Below are positions 23,912-32,465 of a stretch of DNA of 64,000 bases, in pieces. The stretch is taken from positions 62,001 through 126,000 of the forward strand of contig DASSKK010000063.1 of assembly GCA_035690495.1 (NCBI GenBank), in the 5' to 3' direction. Each line of letters begins with the position of its first letter. Position 1 is the stretch's first letter. The notes below the pieces were generated by a model. The model saw only the letters and a program-made list of their open reading frames with translations. It had not been told where the DNA came from and ran no database searches. The stretch is from DASSKK01 sp035690495 (GTDB taxonomy: Bacteria; Actinomycetota; Actinomycetes; Propionibacteriales; Nocardioidaceae). Position numbers and translations under genes: made by a program.

Positions 23912-24832
23912 ATGCCCTCGCTGCGCTCCCACCTCGCCCGCGGCCTGGCGGCCGGTGCCGCCGGCGTCACCGCGACCAACGTCGTCACCTACCTGGACAT
24001 GGCGCTCACCGGTCGCCCGGCGAGCAGCACCCCGGCCAGGACGGTGGCCGCTCTGGCAGGTCGTCTCGGTGTGGAGGTCCCGCGCAACGAGAACACGCGC
24101 ACGGCTCTCGGCGCGCTGTCCGGGATCGGCGTCGGAGTAGCTGTGGCCGGACTGGCCAGCGTGGCCCGAGGCGTCGGCGTGCGCCTGCCCGCCCCGCTCG
24201 GTTCGGCGGTGATCGGCGCGACGGCGATGGCGGCGACCGACAGCTCGATGGCCCTGCTCGGGGTGAGCGACCCGCGGACCTGGTCGGCGGAGGACTGGGC
24301 CCGCGACGTCGTCCCGCACCTCGCCTACGGCATGGCGGTACGCCGTACTCTCGACGGCCTGACGCCGCCCAAGGAGAAGCGCGACCTCGCGTCCCGGCGC
24401 AGACCCTCCTTCGGGCTGCTGTGCCGCTCGGCGATGCTGGGCTTCGCCACCGGCTGTCGCGGCTCTCTCGGGCTGAGCGTCTCGGCCCTCGTCGCGCCGG
24501 GCGGGGGAGCCGCCCTGACGTCGGCCGCTGCGGGACTGGTCGGAAGCGAGCTGGTCGTGGACAAGCTGCCCGCGACACCGAGCCGTCAGCAGAGCTGGTC
24601 GATGGCGCTGCGCTACGCCTCCTCCGCGGCCGGCGCGGTTGCGCTCGCCCATCGTGAGCACGCCCGGCCGCTGCTCGGCGCCGCGGTCGCCGCGGCTGGT
24701 GCAGCGGTGGGCGGTGTCGCGGGTGCTGCCTGGCGCGAGGTCGCCGGCCAGCGGGGCTGGACGTGGCAGGCCGGACTCGCGGAGGACGGCCTGGCGCTCG
24801 TACTCGTCACGGCGGCCGTGGGGCGGACATAA
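23912..24832 (+). CDS. hydrophobic protein, Ala/Gly-rich, possibly two fused membrane units
   Basis: A 306-residue Ala/Gly-rich protein. The N-terminal half (about 1-150) has helices around GLAAGAAGVTATNVVTYLDM and GIGVGVAVAGLASVARGVG. The C-terminal half (from LLCRSAMLGFATGCRG) resembles DUF4126-type small membrane proteins with LRYASSAAGAVALAHRE and GAAVGGVAGAAWREVAG. A charged linker PPKEKRDLASRRRP joins them, which suggests a fusion of two membrane modules. Function unknown. ATG start, with 43 bases to the acetyltransferase gene. Confidence 0.75.
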   Translation: MPSLRSHLARGLAAGAAGVTATNVVTYLDMALTGRPASSTPARTVAALAGRLGVEVPRNENTRTALGALSGIGVGVAVAGLASVARGVGVRLPAPLGSAVIGATAMAATDSSMALLGVSDPRTWSAEDWARDVVPHLAYGMAVRRTLDGLTPPKEKRDLASRRRPSFGLLCRSAMLGFATGCRGSLGLSVSALVAPGGGAALTSAAAGLVGSELVVDKLPATPSRQQSWSMALRYASSAAGAVALAHREHARPLLGAAVAAAGAAVGGVAGAAWREVAGQRGWTWQAGLAEDGLALVLVTAAVGRT

Positions 24833-24874
24833 CCGATACGCGGGCACGGTCCCGGCCGGTAGATTGAGGCGTCG

Positions 24875-25888
24875 ATGACCGCCGTGGACCTGCAACCGCT
24901 GTCGGCCGAGGAGTACGCCGTCTGGCGCACGCTCTCTCGTGACGGGTTCGTCGAGCAGCAGGTCGACGCACGCGCGATGCCCCGGCGCGAAGCGGAGGAG
25001 TACGCCGACTCCCTGCTCGCGGATCTGCTCCCGGACGGACCAGCCAGCCCGGGCATGCACCTATGGTCCCTGCACCGCGGCGGCGAACGGGTCGGCTACC
25101 TCTGGCTGCGGATCCAGCAGCGGTCCGGCGGGCTCTCGGCGTACCTGATGGACGTGTGGGTCGCCCCACACGTCCGCCGGCAGGGGATCGCCAGGGCCGC
25201 GATGCTGGCCTGCGAGTCGGCGGCGCGGGAGATGGGCGCAGCAGACATCGGCCTGAACGTCTTCGGCACCAACAGCGCGGCCATCGGGCTGTATGCGTCG
25301 ATGGGCTATTCCGTGACCGTGCGTCAGATGGTCAAGTGCCTGGACCGCGCCGGCTCCCCGGACGCGTCGGCGGCACTGCCGATGCCCGCTGAGGCCAGGG
25401 TGAGCCTGCGGGCGATGACGCAGGAGCGGTTCGACGGGTTCCGGACCCTTCAGGAGATGACCTACGCCGCGAACATCGTGCGGGCCGGGATCCTTCCGCT
25501 ACCGGAGGCCCGTGCGAAGTCGGCGGACGACATGGCCAGGCTTCTGCCCGACGGCAGAGACACGGCCGGCCACGCGCTGTACTCGGCGTTCGCTGTGGGC
25601 GTGGACCCGGATCACCCGAACCTGGAGCAGGAGGTCGGCCTGGTGTGGCTGCAGGTCAGCGACCGTTCGGACGGGCGCTACGCCTACGGCTACCGCCTGG
25701 AGGTGCGTCCGGAGCTGCGACGGCACGGATACGGCCACGCGATCCTGTTCGAGACCGAGCGCCTGCTGCTCGCCGAGAAGGTGCGTTCGGTCGGGCTCCA
25801 GGTCTACGACTTCAACGCCTCCGCACGCACGCTCTACGAGGACGCCGGGTTCACCGTGACCTCCCAGCAGATGAAGAAGCGGCTGTGA
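24875..25888 (+). CDS. tandem GNAT-domain acetyltransferase
   Basis: A 337-residue protein with two GNAT domains (about 1-155 and 165-337). Each has its own acetyl-CoA loop: HVRRQGIARAAM in the first and ELRRHGYGHAIL in the second. Each ends with a similar strand (GYSVTVRQMVK, GFTVTSQQMKK), pointing to internal duplication. The substrate is unknown. Mycothiol synthase is also a double GNAT, but the sequence does not look specific for it. ATG start at 24875. The convergent neighbour is vapC. Confidence 0.85.
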   Translation: MTAVDLQPLSAEEYAVWRTLSRDGFVEQQVDARAMPRREAEEYADSLLADLLPDGPASPGMHLWSLHRGGERVGYLWLRIQQRSGGLSAYLMDVWVAPHVRRQGIARAAMLACESAAREMGAADIGLNVFGTNSAAIGLYASMGYSVTVRQMVKCLDRAGSPDASAALPMPAEARVSLRAMTQERFDGFRTLQEMTYAANIVRAGILPLPEARAKSADDMARLLPDGRDTAGHALYSAFAVGVDPDHPNLEQEVGLVWLQVSDRSDGRYAYGYRLEVRPELRRHGYGHAILFETERLLLAEKVRSVGLQVYDFNASARTLYEDAGFTVTSQQMKKRL

Positions 25889-25921
25889 CGTAAGGCCCAC
25901 AGATCGTCTGGCGCATGCGGC

Positions 25922-26356
25922 CTACAGATCGTCCGGCAGCAGGCGGAATGCGGGCTGGCCGGTCAACGGTCGCATCGCGCGGAAGTCGCGGCGATCCAAG
26001 GTGAGGACCACGTCGGTGCGATAGTCGCTGGCCACAGCGACCGCGACCGCGTCGGCGAGGTCGAGATCCAGGGCGGCGTATCTGCGTCGCACACCCAAGG
26101 CGTTGCGTAGCTGCCGTGGCGTGGTGTCCGCGATGGCGATACGACCGGCATCCGCACGCTCGAGTATCGTCGTGACGATCGCGTCGGCAACGGTGCGCTG
26201 TGCGCGGATCGTGGCCACCTGATGGACCTCCGTGAGTGCCACGGGGCTCAGGACCAGAAGGCCGCAGGAGTTGGCTGCCGAAGACACCTGCGTGTGCTCC
26301 GGGTCGGCACGGTTGAACAGTGCGAGGATGCCGGAGGTGTCGGCGACGGCGATCAC
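25922..26356 (-). CDS. vapC: PIN-domain ribonuclease toxin VapC
   Basis: Toxin of a type II toxin-antitoxin pair, a Mg-dependent RNase of 144 residues. The acidic PIN residues are all visible: Asp6 in VADTSGILALF, Glu in LTEVHQV, Asp in DLDLADAVAVA and Asp in TLDRRDF, so the enzyme should be active. The GTG at 26356 overlaps the antitoxin stop by four bases. Longer in-frame readings run over the antitoxin gene and were rejected. Confidence 0.88.
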   Translation of the reverse strand: MIAVADTSGILALFNRADPEHTQVSSAANSCGLLVLSPVALTEVHQVATIRAQRTVADAIVTTILERADAGRIAIADTTPRQLRNALGVRRRYAALDLDLADAVAVAVASDYRTDVVLTLDRRDFRAMRPLTGQPAFRLLPDDL

Positions 26357-26610
26357 GCGCCGGTGCGCTCGCTCTTCGACCGGGCGGCCTGCTCGAGCGT
26401 CGCTCGCAGCTCGCCGTCCGACAGCCTCCCGAGGTCGACGGTCTCTTCGTCGCTGATCAGCGGCTCGTCCCATACGCGCGCTCCCAGCGCGGCAAGCTTG
26501 ACGCCCTCACGGATGATCTCGGCCTCGGCGATCCCGCGTCTCGCGGCGGCCTGCTTGATCAGCGCAAGATCCTCCGGATCCGCGTACACGTTCGTGCGCT
26601 TCATGGGCAT
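26353..26610 (-). CDS. vapB: ribbon-helix-helix antitoxin VapB
   Basis: Antitoxin of 85 residues: N-terminal ribbon-helix-helix (KRTNVYADPEDLALIKQAA, helix GIAEAEIIREGV) and an acidic C-terminal tail that would wrap VapC. Two candidate starts, ATG at 26610 and ATG at 26604; the second lies directly before the conserved strand. No clear Shine-Dalgarno, so a leaderless start is possible. Couples to vapC by a four-base overlap. The AT-rich palindrome just upstream is the likely autoregulatory operator. Confidence 0.85.
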   Translation of the reverse strand: MPMKRTNVYADPEDLALIKQAAARRGIAEAEIIREGVKLAALGARVWDEPLISDEETVDLGRLSDGELRATLEQAARSKSERTGA

Positions 26611-26616
26611 GTACCG

Positions 26617-26626
26617 ATGTTAACAT
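26617..26626. promoter_or_regulatory. palindromic operator candidate of vapBC
   Basis: ATGTTAACAT is a perfect 10-bp palindrome 7 bases upstream of vapB, in an unusually AT-rich patch (26616-26637) that also holds ATACG/CATACG repeats. The location fits RHH-antitoxin binding over the promoter. Confidence 0.45.
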
Positions 26627-26782
26627 ATACGCATACGTCGGCGACCCCGGCTCGCAGGTGCCGCACGTGCGTGGATCGGGCGGGGCGCCCCGGTAGGCTC
26701 ATGCCCGCTGAGCTTCCCCACGCCGGCCCACAGAGATTCCGTCGTTCAGCGCGCAGCCGCCTGGCGACCCGGAGGAGCCCTG

Positions 26783-29700
26783 TTGTACCTCAAGAGCCTC
26801 ACGATGCGTGGCTTCAAGTCGTTCGCATCGTCGACGACCCTGCAGATGGAGCCGGGCATCACCTGCATCGTCGGGCCGAACGGATCCGGCAAGTCCAACG
26901 TGGTCGACGCGCTCGCCTGGGTGATGGGCGAGCAGGGCGCCAAGTCGCTGCGCGGCGGCAAGATGGAGGACGTCATCTTCGCCGGCACATCCGGGCGGCC
27001 CCCGCTGGGCCGTGCAGAGGTCACCTTGACCATCGACAACTCCGACGGCGCCCTGCCCATCGAGTACGCCGAGGTGACCATCGGCCGCACGATGTTCCGC
27101 AACGGCGGCTCCGAGTACGCCATCAACGGCAGCCCGTGCCGGCTGCTGGACGTGCAGGAGCTGCTGTCCGACTCCGGCATCGGCCGGGAGATGCACGTGA
27201 TCGTGGGCCAGGGCCAGCTCGACTCGATCCTGCACGCCACCCCTGAGGACCGTCGCGGTTTCATCGAGGAGGCCGCCGGCGTCCTCAAGCACCGCAAGCG
27301 CAAGGAGAAGGCGCTGCGCAAGCTGGAGTCGACGGAGGGCAACCTGACCCGTCTGGCCGACCTGCTCGGCGAGATCCGTCGCCAGCTCAAGCCGTTGGGC
27401 CGCCAGGCCGAGGTCGCCAAGAAGGCGGCCGGGATCCAGGCGGACGCGCGCGACGCGCGGGCCCGGCTGCTCGCCGACGACCTGGTCACCGCGCGCACCG
27501 GGCTCGACCAGGAGCTCGCCGACGAGTCGCTGCTCGTGGAGCGTCAGGCCGACGTCGCGCGCCGGCTCGAGGAGGCCCGGCTCAGCGAGTCGTCCCTGGA
27601 GACATCGCTGCGCGAGGACCTGCCCGAGCTGGCCCGCGCCCAGGAGACCTGGTTCGCGCTGTCCGGGCTGCGGGAGCGCCTCAAGGGCACCGCGGCGCTG
27701 GCGGCGGAGCGGGTGCGCAACGCCCGCGCCATGGAGGACGAGCCTGATCGCCAGCAGGGCCGCGACCCGGAGCAGATGCTCGGGGAGGCCGAGCAGGTCC
27801 GTGCCCAGGAGCGCGAGATCGCCGGTCAGGTCGAGACCCGGCGCACTGCGCTGGACGAGGCCGTGGCGACCCGCGCCGCGGCCGAGGAGGCGCACGCCGA
27901 GGAGGACCGCCGCGTGGCAGGGCTCCAGCGCGCCGCCGCCGACCGCCGGGAGGGGTTGGCCCGGCTGCACGGCCAGGTCAACGCACTGAGGAGCCGCGCC
28001 GCCGCCGCCGACGAGGAGCTCGGCCGGCTGGCCACGGCCCATGAGCAGGCCACCGCCCGCGCAGATCGGGCACAGCGCGAGTTCACCGCCTTGGAAACCA
28101 AGATCGCCGGGCTCGACGCCGGTGAGAAGGGACTGGACGCGGAGCACGAGGGAGCCGCGTCGCAGCTCGCCGACATCGAGGACCGTCTCACCAAGCTCCG
28201 CGAGGAGTTGCAGACCGCCGAGCGGGAACGCTCCGCCCTCGCCGCCCGCAGGGAGGCGCTCGAGCTCGGCCTGAACCGCAAGGACGGAGCCGGAGCGCTG
28301 CTGGCCGCGACCGACACCGTCTCCGGCCTGCTCGGCTCCGTGGCGGCGTTGATGTCGGTGCGGCCGGGCTACGAGACCGCCGTCGCGCGCGCGCTCGGGA
28401 GCGCGGCCGACGCCATCGCGGTCGAGCACGTGGACGCGGCGCTCGGCGCGATCGCGCACCTGCGATCGGAGGACCTCGGCCGCGCCGGGATGCTGCTGGC
28501 GACCAGCGGTGCCGACGATGTCGACGACACGGTCTGGCCGGGGCTGCCGGCGGGTGTGGTGTACGCCGTGGACGTGGTCGACTGCCCGGCGGACCTGCGA
28601 GGATCCCTGCACCGGATGCTGTTCAAGGTCGCGGTCGTCGACGACGGGAACGCGGCGCGTGCTCTGGTCCGCGACCTGCCGGACGTGACCGCCGTGACCC
28701 GGGAGGGGGACGTGCTCGGCGCGCACTTCGCGTCCGGTGGCTCGTCCAGCCAGCCCAGCCTGCTGGAGGTCCAGTCCGCCTTCGACGACGCTGTGGATGC
28801 CCTCGCAGCGTCCGAGCACACCTGCCAGCGGCTCGGCTTCGACCATGCCCGTCTTGACGAGGAGCGCCAGCAGGCACAGCGCAGCGTCGATGTCTCTTTG
28901 GCCAAGCTCCACGAGTCCGATGCCACCTTGGCGGCCGTCGCCGAGGAGCTCGGCCAGCTCGGCGCACTCGCTCGTTCGGCGCGCGGTGAGGCGGATCGGG
29001 TCGCCGCCGCCATCGTCGAGGCCGAGCAGGCTCGCGACCGCGACCTGGCAGGACTTGCCGACCTGGAGCAGCGGCTCACGGCGGCCACCGAGTCCCGCGA
29101 GGAGGAGCCCGATACCCAGACACGCGAGCAGCTGGCCGAGAACGCCCGGGACTCGCGCCACAAGGAGATGGAGGCACGCCTCGCGCTGCGGACCGCCGAG
29201 GAGCGCGGCCGAGCGCTCGCCGGGCGTGCCGACTCGCTGGTGGCGGCCGCCCGGGCCGAGCGCGAGGCACGCGCCCGCGCCGCCGAGCGCCGTGCCCGCC
29301 TGCTCCGCGAGGGCGAGGTCGCCCGCGCCGCCGGCCGGGGTGTCGCGGTCGTGCTGAGCCGGCTGGAGACGTCGCTGCGTTCCGCCGAGGAGCGCCGGAC
29401 GGGCGTCGAGGGGTCCCGTCGCGGCCGGGAGCACGAGCTGACGGCGGTCCGCGCCCGGTTGCGCGAGCTCGCCCAGGAGCACGACGAGCTGGTCGGCACC
29501 GTGCACCGCGACGAGATGGCCCGCACCCAGCAGCGGATGCGCATCGAGGCCCTGGAGGAACGTGCGGTCGACGAGCTCGGCATCGATCCTGCGTCCCTGA
29601 TCGAGGAGTTCGGGCCCGAGCTGCCGGTCCCGGTCGCCGACACGGAGTGCGGCGAGCCGCATCACACGGCGTACGCCCGCGAGGAGCAGCAGAAGCGGCT

Positions 29701-30331
29701 GCGCACCGCCGAGCGGGCGCTGTCGATGCTGGGGAAGGTCAACCCGCTGGCGCTCGAGGAGTTCTCCGCCCTGGAGGAGCGGCACAAGTTCCTCACCGAG
29801 CAGGTGGAGGACCTGAAGAAGACCCGCCGCGACCTGCTCGACATCGTGCACGAGGTCGACGAGCGCGTCGAGCAGGTGTTCACGGCGGCCTACCAGGACG
29901 TGGCCGGCGCCTTCGAGACGACGTTCGCCAGGCTGTTCCCCGGTGGCCAGGGCCGGCTCGTGCTCACCGACCCGTCCGACATGCTCGCCAGCGGTGTCGA
30001 GGTGGAGGCACGGCCACCCGGCAAGAAGATCAAACGGCTCTCGCTGCTGTCCGGCGGGGAGCGGTCCCTGGTCGCGGTCGCGTTCCTGGTGGCGCTGTTC
30101 AAGGCCCGGCCGTCGCCGTTCTACATCCTCGACGAGGTCGAGGCGGCCCTCGACGACACCAACCTCGGCCGGCTGCTGCAGATCTACGACGAGCTGCGCG
30201 AGAACAGCCAGCTGCTGGTGATCACCCACCAGAAGCGGACCATGGAGATCGGGGACGCGTTGTACGGCGTGACGATGCGCGACGACGGGGTCTCGGCGGT
30301 GATCAGCCAGCGCATCCGCGAACCGGCATGA
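26783..30331 (+). CDS. smc: chromosome segregation ATPase SMC
   Basis: Condensin subunit, 1182 residues, normal length. N-terminal ATPase half with Walker A GPNGSGKSNVVDAL near residue 32, long coiled coil, hinge at about 505-660, second coiled coil, then signature LSGGERSLVAVAFL and Walker B YILDEVEAALDD. TTG start, preceded by GGAGGAG and giving the family N-terminus LKSLTMRGFKSFAS. A TAGGCT at 26694-26699 may be its -10 element. The stop overlaps the thioesterase start by four bases. Confidence 0.97.
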   Translation: MYLKSLTMRGFKSFASSTTLQMEPGITCIVGPNGSGKSNVVDALAWVMGEQGAKSLRGGKMEDVIFAGTSGRPPLGRAEVTLTIDNSDGALPIEYAEVTIGRTMFRNGGSEYAINGSPCRLLDVQELLSDSGIGREMHVIVGQGQLDSILHATPEDRRGFIEEAAGVLKHRKRKEKALRKLESTEGNLTRLADLLGEIRRQLKPLGRQAEVAKKAAGIQADARDARARLLADDLVTARTGLDQELADESLLVERQADVARRLEEARLSESSLETSLREDLPELARAQETWFALSGLRERLKGTAALAAERVRNARAMEDEPDRQQGRDPEQMLGEAEQVRAQEREIAGQVETRRTALDEAVATRAAAEEAHAEEDRRVAGLQRAAADRREGLARLHGQVNALRSRAAAADEELGRLATAHEQATARADRAQREFTALETKIAGLDAGEKGLDAEHEGAASQLADIEDRLTKLREELQTAERERSALAARREALELGLNRKDGAGALLAATDTVSGLLGSVAALMSVRPGYETAVARALGSAADAIAVEHVDAALGAIAHLRSEDLGRAGMLLATSGADDVDDTVWPGLPAGVVYAVDVVDCPADLRGSLHRMLFKVAVVDDGNAARALVRDLPDVTAVTREGDVLGAHFASGGSSSQPSLLEVQSAFDDAVDALAASEHTCQRLGFDHARLDEERQQAQRSVDVSLAKLHESDATLAAVAEELGQLGALARSARGEADRVAAAIVEAEQARDRDLAGLADLEQRLTAATESREEEPDTQTREQLAENARDSRHKEMEARLALRTAEERGRALAGRADSLVAAARAEREARARAAERRARLLREGEVARAAGRGVAVVLSRLETSLRSAEERRTGVEGSRRGREHELTAVRARLRELAQEHDELVGTVHRDEMARTQQRMRIEALEERAVDELGIDPASLIEEFGPELPVPVADTECGEPHHTAYAREEQQKRLRTAERALSMLGKVNPLALEEFSALEERHKFLTEQVEDLKKTRRDLLDIVHEVDERVEQVFTAAYQDVAGAFETTFARLFPGGQGRLVLTDPSDMLASGVEVEARPPGKKIKRLSLLSGGERSLVAVAFLVALFKARPSPFYILDEVEAALDDTNLGRLLQIYDELRENSQLLVITHQKRTMEIGDALYGVTMRDDGVSAVISQRIREPA

Positions 30332-30804
30332 GCGACCGGCCCGCGCCACCGAGGCACCCCCCGCCGACGAGGGCCGACTTCGCCGTGTGGCGCACCGTGA
30401 CGACCCGCTGGGACGACGACGACGTCTACGGCCACATGAACAACGCCACCTACTACGAGCTGTTCGACACCGCGGTCAACGCGCACCTGATCGAGGCCAC
30501 CGGCGTCGACATCCGTACGCTCCCCGCGATCGGCGTGGTCGCGGAGACCGGCTGCCGCTACTTCCGGGAGATCGGGTTTCCTGCGCCGGTCGACGTCGGT
30601 CTGGCCGTCGAGCGTCTCGGCACCTCCTCGGTGACCTACCGGCTGGGGCTCTTCCAGGCGGACTCTGCAGGCAACGACCAGGCGGCCGCGGAGGGCAGGT
30701 TCGTGCACGTCTACGTGACGCGGGAGGCCGAGGCCGGTGCGGCGCGGGCGGTGTGCCCGGTTCCCGACACGATCAGGGCCGTGCTCGCGCCGCTGGTCCG
30801 CTGA
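30328..30804 (+). CDS. hotdog-fold acyl-CoA thioesterase
   Basis: A 158-residue 4-hydroxybenzoyl-CoA-type thioesterase: TRWDDDDVYGHMNNATYYELFDTA carries the catalytic region (shown in parts: WDDDDVYGHMNN then YYELFDTAVN), and FREIGFPAPVDVGLAVERLG follows. Likely cytoplasmic tetramer that hydrolyses acyl-CoA; substrate unknown. The ATG overlaps the smc stop (ATGA), so it is co-translated with smc, a linkage that may only reflect operon packing. Confidence 0.88.
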   Translation: MSDRPAPPRHPPPTRADFAVWRTVTTRWDDDDVYGHMNNATYYELFDTAVNAHLIEATGVDIRTLPAIGVVAETGCRYFREIGFPAPVDVGLAVERLGTSSVTYRLGLFQADSAGNDQAAAEGRFVHVYVTREAEAGAARAVCPVPDTIRAVLAPLVR

Positions 30805-30920
30805 CGACGACAGCGCCGATCCGCACATTCCGGGCGCCGCTCCACCATCCGATGGTGTAGCGGCGGGCAACCGGGGGAACGCTAGGGTCGCAGAGGAAAC
30901 AGACTTCGAAGTGGTGAGCC

Positions 30921-31124
30921 GTGACCTGGTTGGTGCTGAGCATGGTGGTGGTCCTGGTGATCGCCGCAGCCGTCGTCGTGTACGTCGCGTTCCCGCACCG
31001 CGGCCACCAGGTGCCGCACGCGCCCTGGATGGGCGTCGCGATGCGCAAAGGAGTCCGCAGCCTGCCTACGCTGGACAACCAGCGTGACGACGAGGACAGG
31101 CCGCGCGAGCAGCCGCGACACTGA
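30921..31124 (+). CDS. small single-pass membrane protein
   Basis: A 67-residue protein: TM helix about 3-24 (LVLSMVVVLVIAAAVVVYV), then a polar, basic-to-acidic tail ending in EDRPREQPRH. GTG start at 30921. No family recognised. It lies between the smc operon and ftsY. The 116 bases upstream hold a CACCAT-ccg-ATGGTG hairpin (30843-30857) and a TAGGGT (30883-30888) that may be a -10 element. Confidence 0.6.
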   Translation: MTWLVLSMVVVLVIAAAVVVYVAFPHRGHQVPHAPWMGVAMRKGVRSLPTLDNQRDDEDRPREQPRH

Positions 31125-31184
31125 CCTCTGCACCTGCGCAACCCGTCGCCCGGGCAGTTTCGCATGCTCTGATTGGATACTCCT

Positions 31185-32354
31185 GTGGGCGCCTATCTCT
31201 ACCTGATCATCGCGATCGCGGTCGTCGTGGTGCTGGTGGCCGCCGGTCTCGTCGTCTCCGGAGTGCGCAGCCGCGGACGCCGCAGCGCTGCCGAGCAGCC
31301 GCCCGCGGCCCGGCCGGACACCCTCGTCGAGCAGGCACCGCCGCCTTCGGCGCAGCCCCAGGACAAGGTCGCCGACACCACGCTTCCCGAGGTAGCCCCC
31401 GAGCCGACCCTGGAGAAGCCCGAGTCGGGTGCCCGCCGCCTCGTCCGGCTGCGGCAGCGGCTCGCCCGGTCGCAGAGCTCGCTCGGCCGCGGGCTGCTGA
31501 CGCTGTTGTCCCGCGACGTCATCGACGAGGACACCTGGCAGGAGATCGAGGACACGCTGCTGACTGCCGACGTCGGCGTCGCCCCCACCCAGGAGCTCGT
31601 CGACCGGCTGCGCACCCGCGTGAAGGTCGAGGGGAAGTCGAGCGCGTCGATGCGCGACATCCTCCACGAGGAGCTGGTCACGCTCGTCGACCCCAGCCTG
31701 GACCGGTCGTTGCACGTGGACCGGCACAAGGGATTGCCCGCGATCGTGCTGATGGTCGGTGTCAACGGCACCGGCAAGACCACCACGGTCGGCAAGCTGG
31801 CACGGGTTCTCGTCGCCGAGGACAAGCAGGTGGTGCTCGGCGCCGCCGACACGTTCCGTGCCGCGGCCGCCGAGCAGCTGGCCACCTGGGGGGAGCGGGT
31901 CGGCGTGCCCGCCGTACGCGGCGCCGAGGGCAGCGACCCGGCCAGCGTGGCCTTCGAGGCGGTCAAGAGCGGCGTCGAGCGGGAAGCCGACGTCGTCGTA
32001 GTCGACACCGCGGGCCGGCTGCAGAACAAGGCCGGCCTGATGGACGAGCTCGGCAAGGTCAAGCGGGTGATCGAGAAGCAGGCCCCTGTCAGCGAGGTGC
32101 TGCTGGTGCTCGACGCCACGACCGGCCAGAACGGGATGACCCAGGCCCGGGTGTTCCGGGAGGTCGTCGACGTGACGGGCATCGTGCTGACCAAGCTGGA
32201 CGGCTCCGCCAAGGGCGGCATCGTGGTGGCCGTCCAGCGCGAGCTGGGCGTGCCCGTCAAGCTGGTGGGCGTGGGGGAGGGGGCCGACGACCTCGCTCCC
32301 TTCGACCCGGAGGCGTTCGTGGACGCTTTGCTGGGCGAGGCGAACGAAGACTAG
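31185..32354 (+). CDS. ftsY: signal recognition particle receptor FtsY
   Basis: SRP receptor GTPase, 389 residues. An N-terminal TM helix (about 3-24, LYLIIAIAVVVVLVAAGLVV) anchors it, as in other actinobacteria. An acidic/proline A region follows to about 85, then the NG domain with GVNGTGKTTTVGK, DTFRAAAAEQL, DTAGRLQNK and TKLDGSAKGG. Start chosen at GTG 31185; a TTG at 31173 is an alternative. Partner of Ffh encoded 2.2 kb on. Confidence 0.95.
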   Translation: MGAYLYLIIAIAVVVVLVAAGLVVSGVRSRGRRSAAEQPPAARPDTLVEQAPPPSAQPQDKVADTTLPEVAPEPTLEKPESGARRLVRLRQRLARSQSSLGRGLLTLLSRDVIDEDTWQEIEDTLLTADVGVAPTQELVDRLRTRVKVEGKSSASMRDILHEELVTLVDPSLDRSLHVDRHKGLPAIVLMVGVNGTGKTTTVGKLARVLVAEDKQVVLGAADTFRAAAAEQLATWGERVGVPAVRGAEGSDPASVAFEAVKSGVEREADVVVVDTAGRLQNKAGLMDELGKVKRVIEKQAPVSEVLLVLDATTGQNGMTQARVFREVVDVTGIVLTKLDGSAKGGIVVAVQRELGVPVKLVGVGEGADDLAPFDPEAFVDALLGEANED

Positions 32355-32455
32355 CCCGCCGCACCGGTCGGGTCCGCGAGCTCCGTGAGCCGGCGCTCGA
32401 GCGCCTGGTAGTTGGCAGCGACCTGCTTCTGCTCCTCCTCGGAGAGTGCAAGCAG
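32351..32455 (-). pseudogene. possible C-terminal remnant of an unidentified gene
   Basis: Between ftsY and the TetR gene the minus strand has 34 codons, reading LLALSEEEQKQVAANYQALE and on to a TAG at 32353-32351. Third codon positions are nearly all G or C and the peptide is a plausible amphipathic helix, but there is no start codon and no upstream body. It looks like the tail of a deleted gene. The fragment is too short to assign. Confidence 0.35.
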
Positions 32456-32465
32456 GCACCCCGGC

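Noticed and set aside
26699..30349. A long open frame of more than 1200 codons on the minus strand opposite smc
   Set aside because: It mirrors smc codon by codon, has no family character, and is typical of shadow frames in GC-rich genes.
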